Assembly: GCF_002744245.1 (NCBI RefSeq)
Contig: NZ_NKHG01000093.1
Span: forward strand, 1 to 46,016
Length of the DNA: 46,016 nt
Reading direction: 5' to 3'
Source of the DNA: Bacillus pumilus
GTDB lineage: Bacteria > Bacillota > Bacilli > Bacillales > Bacillaceae
The translations under genes were made by a program, and so were the position numbers. Position 1 is the first letter of the stretch; the number at the start of each line of letters is the position of its first letter. Below, in pieces: positions 1 to 8,819 of the stretch. The notes beneath the pieces are model-generated. The model saw only the letters and a program-made list of their open reading frames with translations. It made no database searches and had not been told where the DNA came from.

Positions 1-70
1 ACCAGCCTCGATCTTTTTTTCTTTCTAAAAGAATTCCGCTATTTTTTTATTATCAACTGACAAAATGTAA

Positions 71-130
71 TTGACAACAGCCCGCAGTTCTATGATATGA
101 TATCCGAGTGATAATAATTATCATTATCAC
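71..130 (+). promoter_or_regulatory. Promoter with Fur box
   Basis: A -35 TTGACA (71-76) and a possible -10 TATGAT (96-101, long 19-nt spacer) are followed by the near-palindrome at 108-130, which starts GTGATAATAATTATC and ends ATTATCAC. This closely matches the Fur consensus built from GATAAT repeats. It overlaps the expected transcription start of the siderophore-binding lipoprotein gene, so iron-loaded Fur should block that gene. Confidence 0.8.
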
Positions 131-182
131 TAATAGAAACAAATATCCGGCACATGTGCCGATTTCAAAGGAGTCTACATTC

Positions 183-1103
183 ATGAAGAAAATATTGTTC
201 CCTCTGATGCTCATCTTTGTACTTGCATTGAGCGCATGTGGCAATAGCAGCAACTCTTCCTCAAATAAAGGAAATCAATCCACGTCATCTGATACGATTA
301 CATATCAATCTGAAAATGGACCTGTCAAGCTGCCAGCTCACCCAAAACGTGTTGTTGTCCTTGGCTCATATACGGGCAATGTCATGTCACTTGGTGTGAA
401 CCTTGTTGGCGTTGACTCTTGGTCAAAAAAGAATCCCCGCTTCCAAAAGGAATTAAAAAATGTGGAAGAAGTATCGGATGAAAATGTAGAAAAAATCATG
501 AAGCTAAAGCCTGATGTCATCATTGGCTTAAGCAACACCAAAAATGTAGAAAAGCTGAAAAAAATCGCACCAACAGTCTTGTTCACGTATAACAAAGTCG
601 ATTACCTTCAGCAACATATTGAAATTGGAAAAGTCTTAAACAAAGAAAAAGAAGCGAAAGCATGGGTGAAAGATTTCAAAGAAAGAGCAGCTGAAGCTGG
701 AAAAGAAATCAAAGCAAAAATCGGTCAAGATGCGACGGTTTCTGTATTTGAAAGCGGCACAAAAGAGCTCTATGTATTTGGAGATGCGTGGGGTCGTGGA
801 ACAGAAATTCTCTATCAAGAAATGAAACTAAAAATGCCTGAAAAAGTAAAAGAAAAAGCATTAAAAGCCGGTTATTATGCGATGTCACATGAGGTCATTC
901 CTGAATTTGCCGGAGACTATATGATCATTAGCAAAAACAGCGAAATGGACAATTCATATCAAAACAGTGAAATCTATAAATCAATCCCTGCTGTGAAAAA
1001 ACATCGTGTGTACGAAGCAAATGCTGAAGAATTTTACTTTAATGATCCACTTACACTTGAATATCAACTATCATTCTTTAAAAAGAAATTTTTAGGTAAA
1101 TAA
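183..1103 (+). CDS. Iron-hydroxamate siderophore ABC transporter, substrate-binding lipoprotein (FhuD-like)
   Basis: This is the extracytoplasmic lipoprotein that would capture ferric hydroxamate siderophores and deliver them to an ABC permease. Residues 1-18 form a lipoprotein signal ending in the lipobox LSAC, with Cys19 as the lipid-modified residue. A Ser/Asn-rich linker follows, then a periplasmic-binding fold of the FhuD/BtuF class; PAHPKRVVV and FAGDYM are typical patches. The 306-residue length is normal. The start at 183 is chosen because a ribosome site precedes it and the signal peptide begins there; an upstream in-frame start at 108 falls inside the Fur box. The sequence resembles B. 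subtilis FhuD more than YxeB. No permease or ATPase gene is adjacent, so it probably serves a transporter encoded elsewhere. Confidence 0.85.
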   Translation: MKKILFPLMLIFVLALSACGNSSNSSSNKGNQSTSSDTITYQSENGPVKLPAHPKRVVVLGSYTGNVMSLGVNLVGVDSWSKKNPRFQKELKNVEEVSDENVEKIMKLKPDVIIGLSNTKNVEKLKKIAPTVLFTYNKVDYLQQHIEIGKVLNKEKEAKAWVKDFKERAAEAGKEIKAKIGQDATVSVFESGTKELYVFGDAWGRGTEILYQEMKLKMPEKVKEKALKAGYYAMSHEVIPEFAGDYMIISKNSEMDNSYQNSEIYKSIPAVKKHRVYEANAEEFYFNDPLTLEYQLSFFKKKFLGK

Positions 1104-1107
1104 GCTG

Positions 1108-1136
1108 AAGCAAGGGACCTCTTCCCTTGCTTTTTT
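1108..1136 (+). terminator. Rho-independent terminator
   Basis: A 10-bp stem (AAGCAAGGGA with TCCCTTGCTT) is followed by a T-run just after the stop of the siderophore-binding lipoprotein gene. Confidence 0.85.
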
Positions 1137-1213
1137 CTTGTCTGCTTCTAGCGGCAGCGAGTTTTTTCCGCTACAATTACATACAAGCTAATTCATAAAG
1201 TGTGGTGCTGGTT

Positions 1214-1903
1214 TTGTTTAAAATTTTACTGATTGAGGATGATACAACCCTCTTCCAAGAAATCAAAGAACGGTTAGTCAACTGGTCCTATGATGTCTAT
1301 GGGATACACGATTTTCATCAGGTCATGCAGGAATTCACTTCTGTCCAGCCTGATCTAGTCATTATTGATATTCAACTGCCAAAGTACGATGGCTTTCATT
1401 GGTGCCGGATGATTCGGCATCATTCAAATGTTCCGATCATCTTCCTCTCCTCTCGAGACCACCCTGCTGATATGGTCATGTCTATGCAGCTCGGTGCCGA
1501 TGATTTTGTGCAGAAGCCCTTTCACTTTGACGTCCTCATTGCCAAAGTAAGTGCGGTTCTCCGCCGCGTCCATGATTACAATGCAGAACCGACCAACCTA
1601 AAGGTATGGTGCGGTGCTACCATTGATCTAGAAAAAAACACCGTGACCAATGAACAAGGCGAGGTTGAATTAACGAAGAATGAGTTATTTATTCTCAAGG
1701 AATTGGTTCAGCATAAACATCATATCGTCAGCCGGGAATCACTCATCCAAGCGTTATGGGAGGATGAACGATTTGTAAGTGACAATACGCTGACTGTAAA
1801 CGTCAACCGCCTCAGAAAAAAACTAGACGAGATCTCCCTTGGTACTTTTATTGAAACAAAAGTGGGTCAAGGGTATCTCGCAACGGAAAAGGATGATCAA
1901 TAA
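1214..1903 (+). CDS. bceR: Response regulator of a Bce-type peptide-antibiotic module
   Basis: OmpR/PhoB-class regulator of about 229 residues. The receiver domain (1-115) carries the acidic pair ED at 8-9 and the phosphoacceptor Asp52 in IIDIQLP. The C-terminal winged helix includes ELTKNELFILK and NTLTVNVNRLRKKL. The sequence is very close to what I know of B. subtilis BceR, including the stretch SSRDHPADMVMSMQLGADDF. Phosphorylated by the adjacent kinase, it should activate the bceAB-type transporter genes. The start is uncertain: TTG at 1214 gives the family N-terminus MFKILLIEDD, while GTG at 1202 would add four residues; neither has a strong ribosome site. Its stop overlaps the kinase start by one base. 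Confidence 0.85.
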   Translation: MFKILLIEDDTTLFQEIKERLVNWSYDVYGIHDFHQVMQEFTSVQPDLVIIDIQLPKYDGFHWCRMIRHHSNVPIIFLSSRDHPADMVMSMQLGADDFVQKPFHFDVLIAKVSAVLRRVHDYNAEPTNLKVWCGATIDLEKNTVTNEQGEVELTKNELFILKELVQHKHHIVSRESLIQALWEDERFVSDNTLTVNVNRLRKKLDEISLGTFIETKVGQGYLATEKDDQ

Positions 1904-2907
1904 TGCTGAAAGCATTTTTAAAAGAACGAAGAAGCTGGATTCTGTTCTTTCTTAGTTTGCAGCTCCTCGTTCTTTTTGTTGCTTATTTGGATACAACCAT
2001 TCCAATGGCTTCTCTTTTTTATATTGTTTTATTGTCTACGTTACTCATGATCGTCTTTCTCTTTTTCCGTTACCGAAAAGAAACCGTTTATTATCAAAGG
2101 CTGAAAGAATGGGACGAACATATTGATCATCAAATGAGGATGGGTCCCTCTTCCCCATTTGAACAAATCGTCCATCATGCAACGTCAGAGCAAATCGCCC
2201 GCTACCGGCAGATGGCGGCTGAGCAGAACATTGCGCTTGAAGAAGAAAAAGATGAACTGCTTTCATGGATACATGAAGTCAAAACACCGCTAACAGCGAT
2301 GCACTTAATGATTGACCGCTTAACAGAGCAGCCGCTCAAATCCAACCTGACATACGAGTGGCTTAGAATCCATTTATTACTCGATGCGCAGCTGCACCAA
2401 AGCAGAATACGTCATATTGAAAATGATTTATTGATTGAAAAGCTGGATCTGCAAAGCATCCTGGCGAAAGAAATCAAAGCGCTCCAATCATGGTGCATGC
2501 AAAAAGGGATTGGCTTTGAACTGGCGTTAGAAGAACGAGACGTATTAAGTGATTCAAAATGGTTATCCTTTATGATCAGACAAGTGCTGACAAATGCAGT
2601 CAAGTACAGCCATTCATCTGATATTGTCATCGAAAGCAGAAAAATGGACGATCAAGTGATGCTCACGATGACAGATCAAGGCAGAGGAATTGATCCGAGA
2701 GATCTGTCTCGTATCTTTGAAAAGGGCTTTACCTCCACAAGACATCACAATGACACCGCCTCCACAGGAATGGGGCTTTATTTAACCAAAAAAGGAGCAG
2801 ACGCTCTTCATATCACGATCGAGGTCAACTCCACAATGGATCAAGGCACAACCTTCACCTTTATCTTTCCGAAAAAGAATGATTTTGTTCATATTGCGAG
2901 CATGTGA
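1903..2907 (+). CDS. bceS: Intramembrane-sensing histidine kinase (BceS-like)
   Basis: At 334 residues it matches the length I know for BceS. Two membrane helices at about 12-28 and 34-56 are separated by only a few residues, so there is no extracellular sensor domain; kinases of this kind sense through their partner ABC transporter. The H-box is SWIHEVKTPLTAM with His124 as phosphoacceptor. The C-terminal ATPase has the N-box (VLTNAVKYS), DQGRGID and GMGLYLTKK. It is translationally coupled to the regulator (TAATG). The end of the gene contains the palindrome proposed below as the regulator-binding site for the transporter genes. Confidence 0.88.
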   Translation: MLKAFLKERRSWILFFLSLQLLVLFVAYLDTTIPMASLFYIVLLSTLLMIVFLFFRYRKETVYYQRLKEWDEHIDHQMRMGPSSPFEQIVHHATSEQIARYRQMAAEQNIALEEEKDELLSWIHEVKTPLTAMHLMIDRLTEQPLKSNLTYEWLRIHLLLDAQLHQSRIRHIENDLLIEKLDLQSILAKEIKALQSWCMQKGIGFELALEERDVLSDSKWLSFMIRQVLTNAVKYSHSSDIVIESRKMDDQVMLTMTDQGRGIDPRDLSRIFEKGFTSTRHHNDTASTGMGLYLTKKGADALHITIEVNSTMDQGTTFTFIFPKKNDFVHIASM

Positions 2908-2977
2908 CAACATTGTCACATGCTCGTCTGTTTTGTTCGCCAAATCGAAGGAAGTCAGTCCGGCTTCTTTTTATACT
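2898..2977 (+). promoter_or_regulatory. Candidate BceR-type operator and bceA promoter
   Basis: A perfect 12-bp inverted repeat with a 4-nt spacer (2898-2909 and 2914-2925) contains TGACA-N4-TGTCA at 2905-2918. This fits the TNACA-N4-TGTAA-type box described for BceR-like regulators. A -10 TATACT lies at 2972-2977 with no recognisable -35, as expected for an activator-dependent promoter, and the bceA-like start codon follows at 3011. The repeat overlaps the kinase stop codon. It is not followed by a good T-run on the + strand, which argues against a simple terminator. Confidence 0.6.
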
Positions 2978-3010
2978 AGAGTTATCAATTAAAGAAAAGG
3001 GGTTCGTCAT

Positions 3011-3772
3011 ATGAACATTTTAGAAGCGCGCAAGCTATATAAAAGCTACGGAAATAAATTCAATAAACAAGAGGTGCTCAAAGGAATTGATCTGACCATA
3101 GAAGCCGGAGAGTTTGTCAGCATTATGGGGCCATCAGGATCAGGGAAAACAACACTTCTAAACGTATTGTCATCTATCGACCATGTGTCCAGCGGATCGA
3201 TTCGTATCGCAGACGCTGAAATGACTCAAATGAAGGATCAGCAGCTCGCTGAATTCAGAAAAAAACAGCTCGGCTTTGTCTTTCAGGATTATAACTTACT
3301 TGATACGCTCACCGTCAAAGAGAACATCCTTTTACCATTATCGATCTCCAAAACGCCTAAAAAGGAAGCCTTTGAACGCTTTCAACAGCTCGCTGAGGAT
3401 ATGGGGATTTATGAACTTCGAGACAAATATCCGAATGAATTATCTGGGGGACAAAAGCAGCGGACATCGGCGGTTCGTGCCTTCATTCATGAGCCTAGTC
3501 TCATTTTTGCTGATGAACCAACGGGAGCGCTTGATTCCAAATCTGCGTCTGATTTACTCAACAAGCTGCAAGATTTCAATCACAAACGAAAAGCGACCAT
3601 TGTGATGGTCACACATGATCCTGTCGCAGCCAGCTATTCAAGACGAGTCATTTTTATCAAGGACGGACAAATCTATACGCAGTTGAATAAAGGTGCTTTA
3701 GAGAGAAAGATGTTTTTCGAGGATATTATGAAAACGCAAGGTGTCTTAGGCGGTGTAAAGCATGAACATTAA
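3011..3772 (+). CDS. bceA: Bce-type ABC transporter ATP-binding protein
   Basis: MacB/LolD-class ATPase of 253 residues, the same length as BceA. It has Walker [10 protein letters not shown] (40-48), a Q-loop at FQDYN, the signature LSGGQ (144-148), Walker B LIFADEP and a switch histidine in VTHDP. With the following permease it would remove bacitracin-like or other cell-wall-active peptides from their lipid targets and at the same time signal flux to the kinase. The ribosome site AAAGGGG is well placed. Its 3' end overlaps the permease gene by 11 bases, indicating one transcript. Confidence 0.9.
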   Translation: MNILEARKLYKSYGNKFNKQEVLKGIDLTIEAGEFVSIMGPSGSGKTTLLNVLSSIDHVSSGSIRIADAEMTQMKDQQLAEFRKKQLGFVFQDYNLLDTLTVKENILLPLSISKTPKKEAFERFQQLAEDMGIYELRDKYPNELSGGQKQRTSAVRAFIHEPSLIFADEPTGALDSKSASDLLNKLQDFNHKRKATIVMVTHDPVAASYSRRVIFIKDGQIYTQLNKGALERKMFFEDIMKTQGVLGGVKHEH

Positions 3773-5699
3773 TCAGCTCGTCTTCCGAAACCTGAAGAAA
3801 AACTTGAAAAATTACTATTTATACGTGTTTGCTCTTATGTTTAGTGTGGCGCTCTATTTTTCCTTTGTCACCTTACAGTATTCACCAGCACTTGATGAGG
3901 CGAAAGGGTCTATTAAAGGCGGTGCTTCTATTAAAGCCGCTTCTATCCTTCTCATTGCCATTGTAGGCATCTTCCTGTTATATGCAAATAGCATTTTCAT
4001 TAAGCGCAGAGGGAAAGAAATTGGCCTCCTGCAGCTCATAGGGATGACGAAACAAAAAATTGCCAAACTGCTCCATGCAGAAAATTTTATCCTATACATG
4101 ATCGCCATGGTCCTCGGCATATTCGCCGGATTTATCGGCTCAAAGCTGATGCTGATGGTGCTATTTAAAGTGACAGGCGTTAATGCCATTGCCAACCTGC
4201 ATTTTTCAGGCATGGCCCTTTTGCAAACGATCGTCGTCTTTTTATTGATTTATGTACTGATTATGCTGAGAAACAGACGTTTTATTAAAAAGCAAACGAT
4301 CCTAGCTTTATTTAGAACGACGTCTTCTACAGAGCAGCGGGTCAAAAAAATCTCGGTGTTTGAAATTATCATTGGGGTTTTCGGTATTGTCTTAATCAAC
4401 TCAGGCTATTACATTTCTTCTCAGCTTTTTAATGGCACATACACGTCGATGCTTTCGTTATTTTTAGCCATGATTTATATTCTAGGTTCTGTCATTATCG
4501 GTACCTTTCTTTTCTATAAAGGCTCGGTTTCGTTCATTGCCAATATCGTACGGAAAAGAAAGAATGGCTACCTTGCCATTCATGAAGTCTTGTCTCTATC
4601 GTCGATTATGTTCCGCCTAAAATCAAATGCACTGCTTTTAACCATTATTACAACAGTATCTGCACTTGCAATTGGTTTGTTATCACTCAGCTACATTTCG
4701 TATTACTCAGCAGAAAAAACAGCAGAACAAAACATTCCGGCTCATTTCGTCATGGGCTCAGAGAAGGAAACAGCAGCCTTCACTCGTGCACTTTCTGACA
4801 AGCATATTGCTTATGAAGAACAACAGTTCAAGGTCATTCAAGCCGATTTTGATGCAAAGCAGATCATTGATACGGAGTTAAAAAGTTTGAATAAGAATCC
4901 AGATGTATTGACACTACCAGTGATCAGTGAGAAGAACGTACCAACCTTTCATGTGAAGAACGACGAAGTCATTTTAAGCGGCTACAATGATTTATTGAGA
5001 AAATTCATGCCGATTAAAAGCTCAGGTGATGTGAAACTTCTGATAAAGAAACCGCTCGATTTAAAAGTCATTGATATGAAAAGAGACCATTTAATCTCTT
5101 ATCGATTTACCTTTGGCGGAATGCCTGTTGCAGTCGTCAGCCAAGATGTCTTTGACCAGCTGGATCAGCAGAAAAATTCTAAGCTTCAGCTTGAGAATAA
5201 CCAATATATCGCCATCAACATAAAAGATGAGAAACAAATCGAACAAGCCAATGACGTGTTTACTTCGTTAAAACTGAGTGATGAAAGCATGTCTCGATTA
5301 GCTTCAACTCAGCAGCAAAAGCAAACAATAGGACTGATGATGTTTGTGGTAGGATTTTTAGGCCTAAGCTTCCTTGTCACATCAGGCTGTATTTTATATT
5401 TCAAACAAATGAATGAAAGTGAAGAAGAACAGAGCTCGTACACGATCCTTCGTAAGCTTGGTTTTACTGAGAAAGATCTTTTAAAAGGCATTCGGCTTAA
5501 ACAGCTATTTAACTTTGGTATTCCGCTGCTAGTCGGTTTGCTGCACAGTTACTTCGCCATTCAATCAGGCTGGTTTCTATTCGGCGGGGAGCTGTGGACA
5601 CCAATGCTGATCGTCATGTCGATTTATACTGTTTTGTATTCTATCTTCGGATTCCTGTCTGTCCAGTATTATAAAAAAGTCATCAAAGAATCCTTGTAA
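3762..5699 (+). CDS. bceB: Bce-type ABC transporter permease
   Basis: FtsX-family permease of 645 residues, about the size of BceB. Four N-terminal helices (first near 20-40) and several central ones are followed by a large extracellular domain (about residues 310-520), then three C-terminal helices; this 10-helix layout with a large loop before the last three defines the Bce family. The loop is thought to recognise the peptide antibiotic and to communicate with the kinase. The B. subtilis BceAB target is bacitracin, but specificity cannot be read from the sequence and the PsdAB or YxdLM paralogues are alternatives. Confidence 0.88.
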   Translation: MNINQLVFRNLKKNLKNYYLYVFALMFSVALYFSFVTLQYSPALDEAKGSIKGGASIKAASILLIAIVGIFLLYANSIFIKRRGKEIGLLQLIGMTKQKIAKLLHAENFILYMIAMVLGIFAGFIGSKLMLMVLFKVTGVNAIANLHFSGMALLQTIVVFLLIYVLIMLRNRRFIKKQTILALFRTTSSTEQRVKKISVFEIIIGVFGIVLINSGYYISSQLFNGTYTSMLSLFLAMIYILGSVIIGTFLFYKGSVSFIANIVRKRKNGYLAIHEVLSLSSIMFRLKSNALLLTIITTVSALAIGLLSLSYISYYSAEKTAEQNIPAHFVMGSEKETAAFTRALSDKHIAYEEQQFKVIQADFDAKQIIDTELKSLNKNPDVLTLPVISEKNVPTFHVKNDEVILSGYNDLLRKFMPIKSSGDVKLLIKKPLDLKVIDMKRDHLISYRFTFGGMPVAVVSQDVFDQLDQQKNSKLQLENNQYIAINIKDEKQIEQANDVFTSLKLSDESMSRLASTQQQKQTIGLMMFVVGFLGLSFLVTSGCILYFKQMNESEEEQSSYTILRKLGFTEKDLLKGIRLKQLFNFGIPLLVGLLHSYFAIQSGWFLFGGELWTPMLIVMSIYTVLYSIFGFLSVQYYKKVIKESL

Positions 5700-5702
5700 T
5701 CT

Positions 5703-5734
5703 ATCCCCATAGGCCTCTGCCTATGGGGATTTTG
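5703..5734 (+). terminator. Terminator of the bce-type operon
   Basis: A 12-bp stem (ATCCCCATAGGC with GCCTATGGGGAT) with a 4-nt loop and a short T-tract begins 3 bases after the permease stop. It can also form on the minus strand and may end the converging amidohydrolase transcript. Confidence 0.8.
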
Positions 5735-5742
5735 TGCTTCAT

Positions 5743-7095
5743 TTACGATGGTGTTGATTCAAACTTGTGCGATAAAATATGATCTCTTGCCGCATATGCT
5801 TTTTGTTTGACGTCTTCTAGGTTCACTCCAACAAGCTTCCCGTTTCGTTTCACTGCCTTTCCAGCAACATAGACGGAATCAACATTTGAAGGATGTGCCG
5901 TTTGGACAACCGCCCCAGCTGGATCTGTCATCGGAAGAAGATTCATGCTTGTCCGATCAATCATGATGAAATCAGCTTCTTTTCCAGGTGTGAGCGAACC
6001 GATTTTATCCTCAAGCTTCAATGCACGAGCTCCGTTTATCGTCGCTGCTTCAAGCATTTGTTGAGCAGACAGCCCAAGTTCAGGTCCTGGCATCGTCCCC
6101 TCCATCAGCAAAGCTTGATTTTGAATCGCCCGCTCTGCCTGAAGCCCGAATTTTATTTGAGCAAACAAATCTCCTCCTGTCGATGTGACCACATCTACAC
6201 CAAGCGTTGGAAGAACTCCATTCTCAATTGCAAGTCCTGTTACAGGATAACCGTGCCCCATCATCATTTCAATCTCAGGTGTAATGGAAATCGAGCTTCC
6301 ACTGTCTGCCAGCATTTTCATTTGATCCGCATCAATTGCATTGATATGCACCATATTCAAATCCGGTCCTAGTAGCCCTGCTTTATGAAGCCGCTCAATC
6401 GAACGATCATCCGTCCCCCAATTTCCAAAGCCAATGTGCATACTACATAACGCATCTAGAGACCTTGCTGTTTCAATTTCAAATACAGAAGTCTCCCATG
6501 AGGAAAACTCTGGTCCACGAATGGCAAGTCCCATCGTCAGCAGCTGATCTGATGATTGAAAGTGCGCTTTTTTCACGCGGGCTGCATCTTCCATATTGGT
6601 GAGTGTACTTTCCCTGTCCCAATACTCAGCATCTCCAGACGTACCGAAAGCAAAAACAGCCCGAATGCCCGCATCTTTTAATCCTCCAATGAGCTCTTCT
6701 GTATGATCCATTGAATTGATCATCGTCCAGTCTAAAAATGTGGTCACCCCTGCATCTAAAGCCTCTAATGCTCCTAAATAATTGGCAATTCGATCATCTG
6801 ATGGGCGTCTCATTGCCCCATAGTTGCCATAATATATTTTGCTCAAATACGTCTGCAAAGACCAATCTGCTCCTATGCCCCGTATGACAGACTGCCACAC
6901 ATGACGATGCGTATCGACAAGCCCTGGCATGATGACCATGTCGGATGCATCGACAATGTCAGCATCACTTGCTTCAATCAAAGGTGAGACTTCTACAATG
7001 TGTGCCCCTTCAATTAACAGATCTCCCTTTTCCAAAAAACCTATAGATGGGTCAAGTGTTATGAGAGCTGCATCTTTAAACAATGTTTTCTTCAT
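5743..7095 (-). CDS. Amidohydrolase-family metal-dependent hydrolase/deaminase (ATZ/TRZ-like)
   Basis: A 450-residue cytosolic enzyme of the amidohydrolase superfamily. The metal motif HRH (63-65) sits in PGLVDTHRHVWQ; further metal and catalytic candidates are the histidines in CSMHIGFGN and NMVHINAID and the aspartate in LGVDVVTS. The C-terminal strand segment with GSLTPGKEADFIMID is the usual composite beta-domain. Relatives include chlorohydrolases, guanine/8-oxoguanine and adenosine-type deaminases; the substrate here is unknown. The start at 7095 follows AAAGGGGG at good spacing; 12 in-frame residues upstream are unlikely to be translated. A 13-bp palindrome GGATGAGTCATCC (7121-7133) just upstream could be an operator. 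It is transcribed alone. Confidence 0.8.
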   Translation of the reverse strand: MKKTLFKDAALITLDPSIGFLEKGDLLIEGAHIVEVSPLIEASDADIVDASDMVIMPGLVDTHRHVWQSVIRGIGADWSLQTYLSKIYYGNYGAMRRPSDDRIANYLGALEALDAGVTTFLDWTMINSMDHTEELIGGLKDAGIRAVFAFGTSGDAEYWDRESTLTNMEDAARVKKAHFQSSDQLLTMGLAIRGPEFSSWETSVFEIETARSLDALCSMHIGFGNWGTDDRSIERLHKAGLLGPDLNMVHINAIDADQMKMLADSGSSISITPEIEMMMGHGYPVTGLAIENGVLPTLGVDVVTSTGGDLFAQIKFGLQAERAIQNQALLMEGTMPGPELGLSAQQMLEAATINGARALKLEDKIGSLTPGKEADFIMIDRTSMNLLPMTDPAGAVVQTAHPSNVDSVYVAGKAVKRNGKLVGVNLEDVKQKAYAARDHILSHKFESTPS

Positions 7096-7199
7096 CCATA
7101 TCCCCCTTTTCAAATGACGAGGATGAGTCATCCCACCCTCTCTGTCATTTTAAAACAGAACAGGATCAAATTAGAAGAAAAGTGACTCAAGCAAATGTT

Positions 7200-7787
7200 T
7201 TACGATGTAACTTTACGAAAATAGTTGTATATGCGTTTTAACTTCACGTCATGTTTCCCCTTTGGACTTTCCATCATGCCAAATTCAAAGAACTTCACAG
7301 GCTTGATTCCGACATATTGTAAGAGAGCCCGTTTCATTAACATCTTATGGGCATTTTGTAAAAAGAATAAAGGATAGTTAGCCGGTCCTTGCATCGTCGA
7401 TACACAAACAGCGCTTTTTCCTTTTAACAACCCTTCTGGAAGCAGACCGCCTGTTTGACGATAAGCGAAGTTCGCAGCAAACAAGCGGTCTATAAAGCCA
7501 AGCAGCATGGCTGGCGGCCGACCCCACCAAATGGGATAAACAAACACGATTTTGTCCGCCCATTTGATCTTTTCCTGATACGCCTGAATGTCAGGGTCCT
7601 TATGCATATCACGTCTTTTTTTCTCTTCGTTAAACATAAGAACAGGATGAAAATCTTCTTCATATAAATCAATCATTCTCACTTCATGAACCTTTGGATT
7701 TTCTTCACTGCCTTTGACGATTTCTTTCAAAAAAGCGCCATTTAAACTATTGTGATGCGGGTGAGTATAAATAATGAGTACATTCAT
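7200..7787 (-). CDS. NAD(P)H dehydrogenase (quinone), flavodoxin-like fold
   Basis: A 195-residue member of the Flavodoxin_2 / NQO1-MdaB-KefF family, which uses FMN or FAD to reduce quinones and other electrophiles by two electrons. The N-terminal beta strand and phosphate loop are MNVLIIYTHPHHNSLN; the flavin/nicotinamide motif YPIWWGRPPAM is near 84-94. The start has a good ribosome site (AAAGGAG). It is divergent from a MarR gene with palindromic operators between, suggesting induction by an electrophile or quinone. Confidence 0.85.
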   Translation of the reverse strand: MNVLIIYTHPHHNSLNGAFLKEIVKGSEENPKVHEVRMIDLYEEDFHPVLMFNEEKKRRDMHKDPDIQAYQEKIKWADKIVFVYPIWWGRPPAMLLGFIDRLFAANFAYRQTGGLLPEGLLKGKSAVCVSTMQGPANYPLFFLQNAHKMLMKRALLQYVGIKPVKFFEFGMMESPKGKHDVKLKRIYNYFRKVTS

Positions 7788-7801
7788 GTTTGTCTCCTTT
7801 G

Positions 7802-7858
7802 GTTATCATTTGATAACAAAAAGAATACACCCTGCTCATTTAATTGTCAAATGATAAT
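7802..7858. promoter_or_regulatory. Twin MarR-type operators in a divergent promoter region
   Basis: Two related palindromes lie between the oxidoreductase and the MarR gene: GTTATCA-TT-TGATAAC (7802-7817) and ATTGTCA-AA-TGATAAT (7843-7858). Half-site copies (TTGATAA) continue to about 7873. The shared TTATCA/TGATAA core at two sites is a typical autoregulated MarR arrangement. Confidence 0.7.
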
Positions 7859-7904
7859 TGTTTTTTGATAATAAATTTGATATGTTACGTAGGAGGTGAA
7901 AATC

Positions 7905-8336
7905 ATGAAAAACCCACAATTTTTCAAGGAATTCGTAGCATTTGCTACCACATTTTCTGAGCGCAAGCATGATTTGATGAACAAAGTCAAACCATCTGAC
8001 TTAACGCCATTACAATATTTGATTCTAGAACAACTAGCTGTCAGTGAACCACTTACACCTAGTCAAATCGCTGATTGCCAGCACATGTCTCTACCAAATG
8101 TCAGCAGAGAACTGAAAAAACTTCACGAAAAACAATTCATCGACAGACAAGAAGACCAAGATGACAAACGAAAGCATGTCATTATGCTTTCTGAAAAAGG
8201 TCAAGCCTGTATGAACGAAGCATTCCAGCAGATTGAATCGATGCTCATTGACAGCCTCTCTCCCTCTGACATAGAACAAATGGATGAGATCGTACAAGCT
8301 CTCCGCCTATTAAATCAAACGATTTTCAAAAAATGA
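7905..8336 (+). CDS. MarR-family transcriptional regulator
   Basis: A 143-residue winged-helix repressor. The recognition region runs about 48-92, with LTPSQIADCQHMSLPNVSREL as helix-turn-helix and DQDDKRKHVIMLSEKG as the wing. The start at 7905 is chosen because AGGAGG at 7891-7896 precedes it by 8 bases; the in-frame GTG at 7896 lies within that ribosome site. It most likely represses itself and the divergent quinone-reductase-like gene. The only cysteines are Cys58 and Cys105, so sensing could be by ligand or thiol chemistry; the sequence does not decide. Confidence 0.85.
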   Translation: MKNPQFFKEFVAFATTFSERKHDLMNKVKPSDLTPLQYLILEQLAVSEPLTPSQIADCQHMSLPNVSRELKKLHEKQFIDRQEDQDDKRKHVIMLSEKGQACMNEAFQQIESMLIDSLSPSDIEQMDEIVQALRLLNQTIFKK

Positions 8337-8340
8337 TCCT

Positions 8341-8370
8341 ATGAAAAAAGCATGAGCGTATCGCTCATGC
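8341..8370 (-). terminator. Terminator, oriented to the minus strand
   Basis: A 9-bp stem (GCATGAGCG / CGCTCATGC, 8350-8370) with a 3-nt loop is followed by a T6 run only when read on the minus strand. On the + strand, after the marR stop, no T-run follows. This supports a minus-strand transcript coming from 8563. Confidence 0.7.
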
Positions 8371-8388
8371 AGATGGCTTTTGAAAACT

Positions 8389-8563
8389 TTAGTGAAGAGA
8401 TGCTAAAAGATACGTGATCAAACCTGCTATTGGAATGAGCGGATCATCAGCTTCAATGTTTTATTCGTATTCTTATATAAATTCCATAGAAGACTGGTAC
8501 ACCAAACGTTATCGTATCAAAGACAGCCAGCACTGCACCATTACGCTGTTCTTTATGAGCCAT
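8389..8563 (-). pseudogene. Small hydrophobic protein gene, probably frameshifted
   Basis: On the minus strand an ATG at 8563 follows a good ribosome site (TTGGAGG). It opens a 36-residue frame beginning MAHKEQRNGAVLAVFDTITF that stops at 8453. Just downstream another frame reads EADDPLIPIAGLITYLLASL and ends at 8389, followed by a minus-strand terminator. The two hydrophobic segments in different frames suggest one original two-helix membrane protein of about 57 residues broken by an indel near 8450-8470. I do not recognise the family. The 36-residue product alone could still be made. Confidence 0.45.
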
Positions 8564-8819
8564 TCTGAAAACCTCCAATTCACCAAGCTATTGACAATAT
8601 CATTTCTAAAAAACTACATCAATTATAAGTAGCATATATCCTATTTTTTATGATGTCCTTCGGGTAATTGAATCTCACCGCTTCTAGAAAAACAGCTTGA
8701 TGTCACTGGAACTCTCATTCCAAAATGCAACCAAAAAAGCGCCGATACTTTCCATTCAACTTCTTCCATGACCTATTTGAGGATCGTTTTCGTGCCATCT
8801 CTTTTTCTCTATGTCCCCT
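8564..8819. other. Intergenic stretch, no supported gene
   Basis: A 42-residue minus-strand frame (8769 to 8641, starting MEEVEWKVSALFWLHFG) is present without a ribosome site and without recognisable relatives. It may be a leftover of a decayed gene. Otherwise only AT-rich sequence is seen. Confidence 0.4.

Noticed and set aside
108-182. N-terminal extension of the siderophore-binding protein
   Set aside because: It would start inside the Fur box and place 25 residues before a perfect lipoprotein signal; the ATG at 183 has the ribosome site.
1149-1173. Hairpin TAGCGG...CCGCTA upstream of the response regulator
   Set aside because: A 6-bp stem with a 13-nt loop is weak, and a T-run inside the loop does not make a terminator.
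8641-8769. 42-residue minus-strand frame
   Set aside because: No ribosome site, no recognisable motif, and surrounded by decayed sequence.
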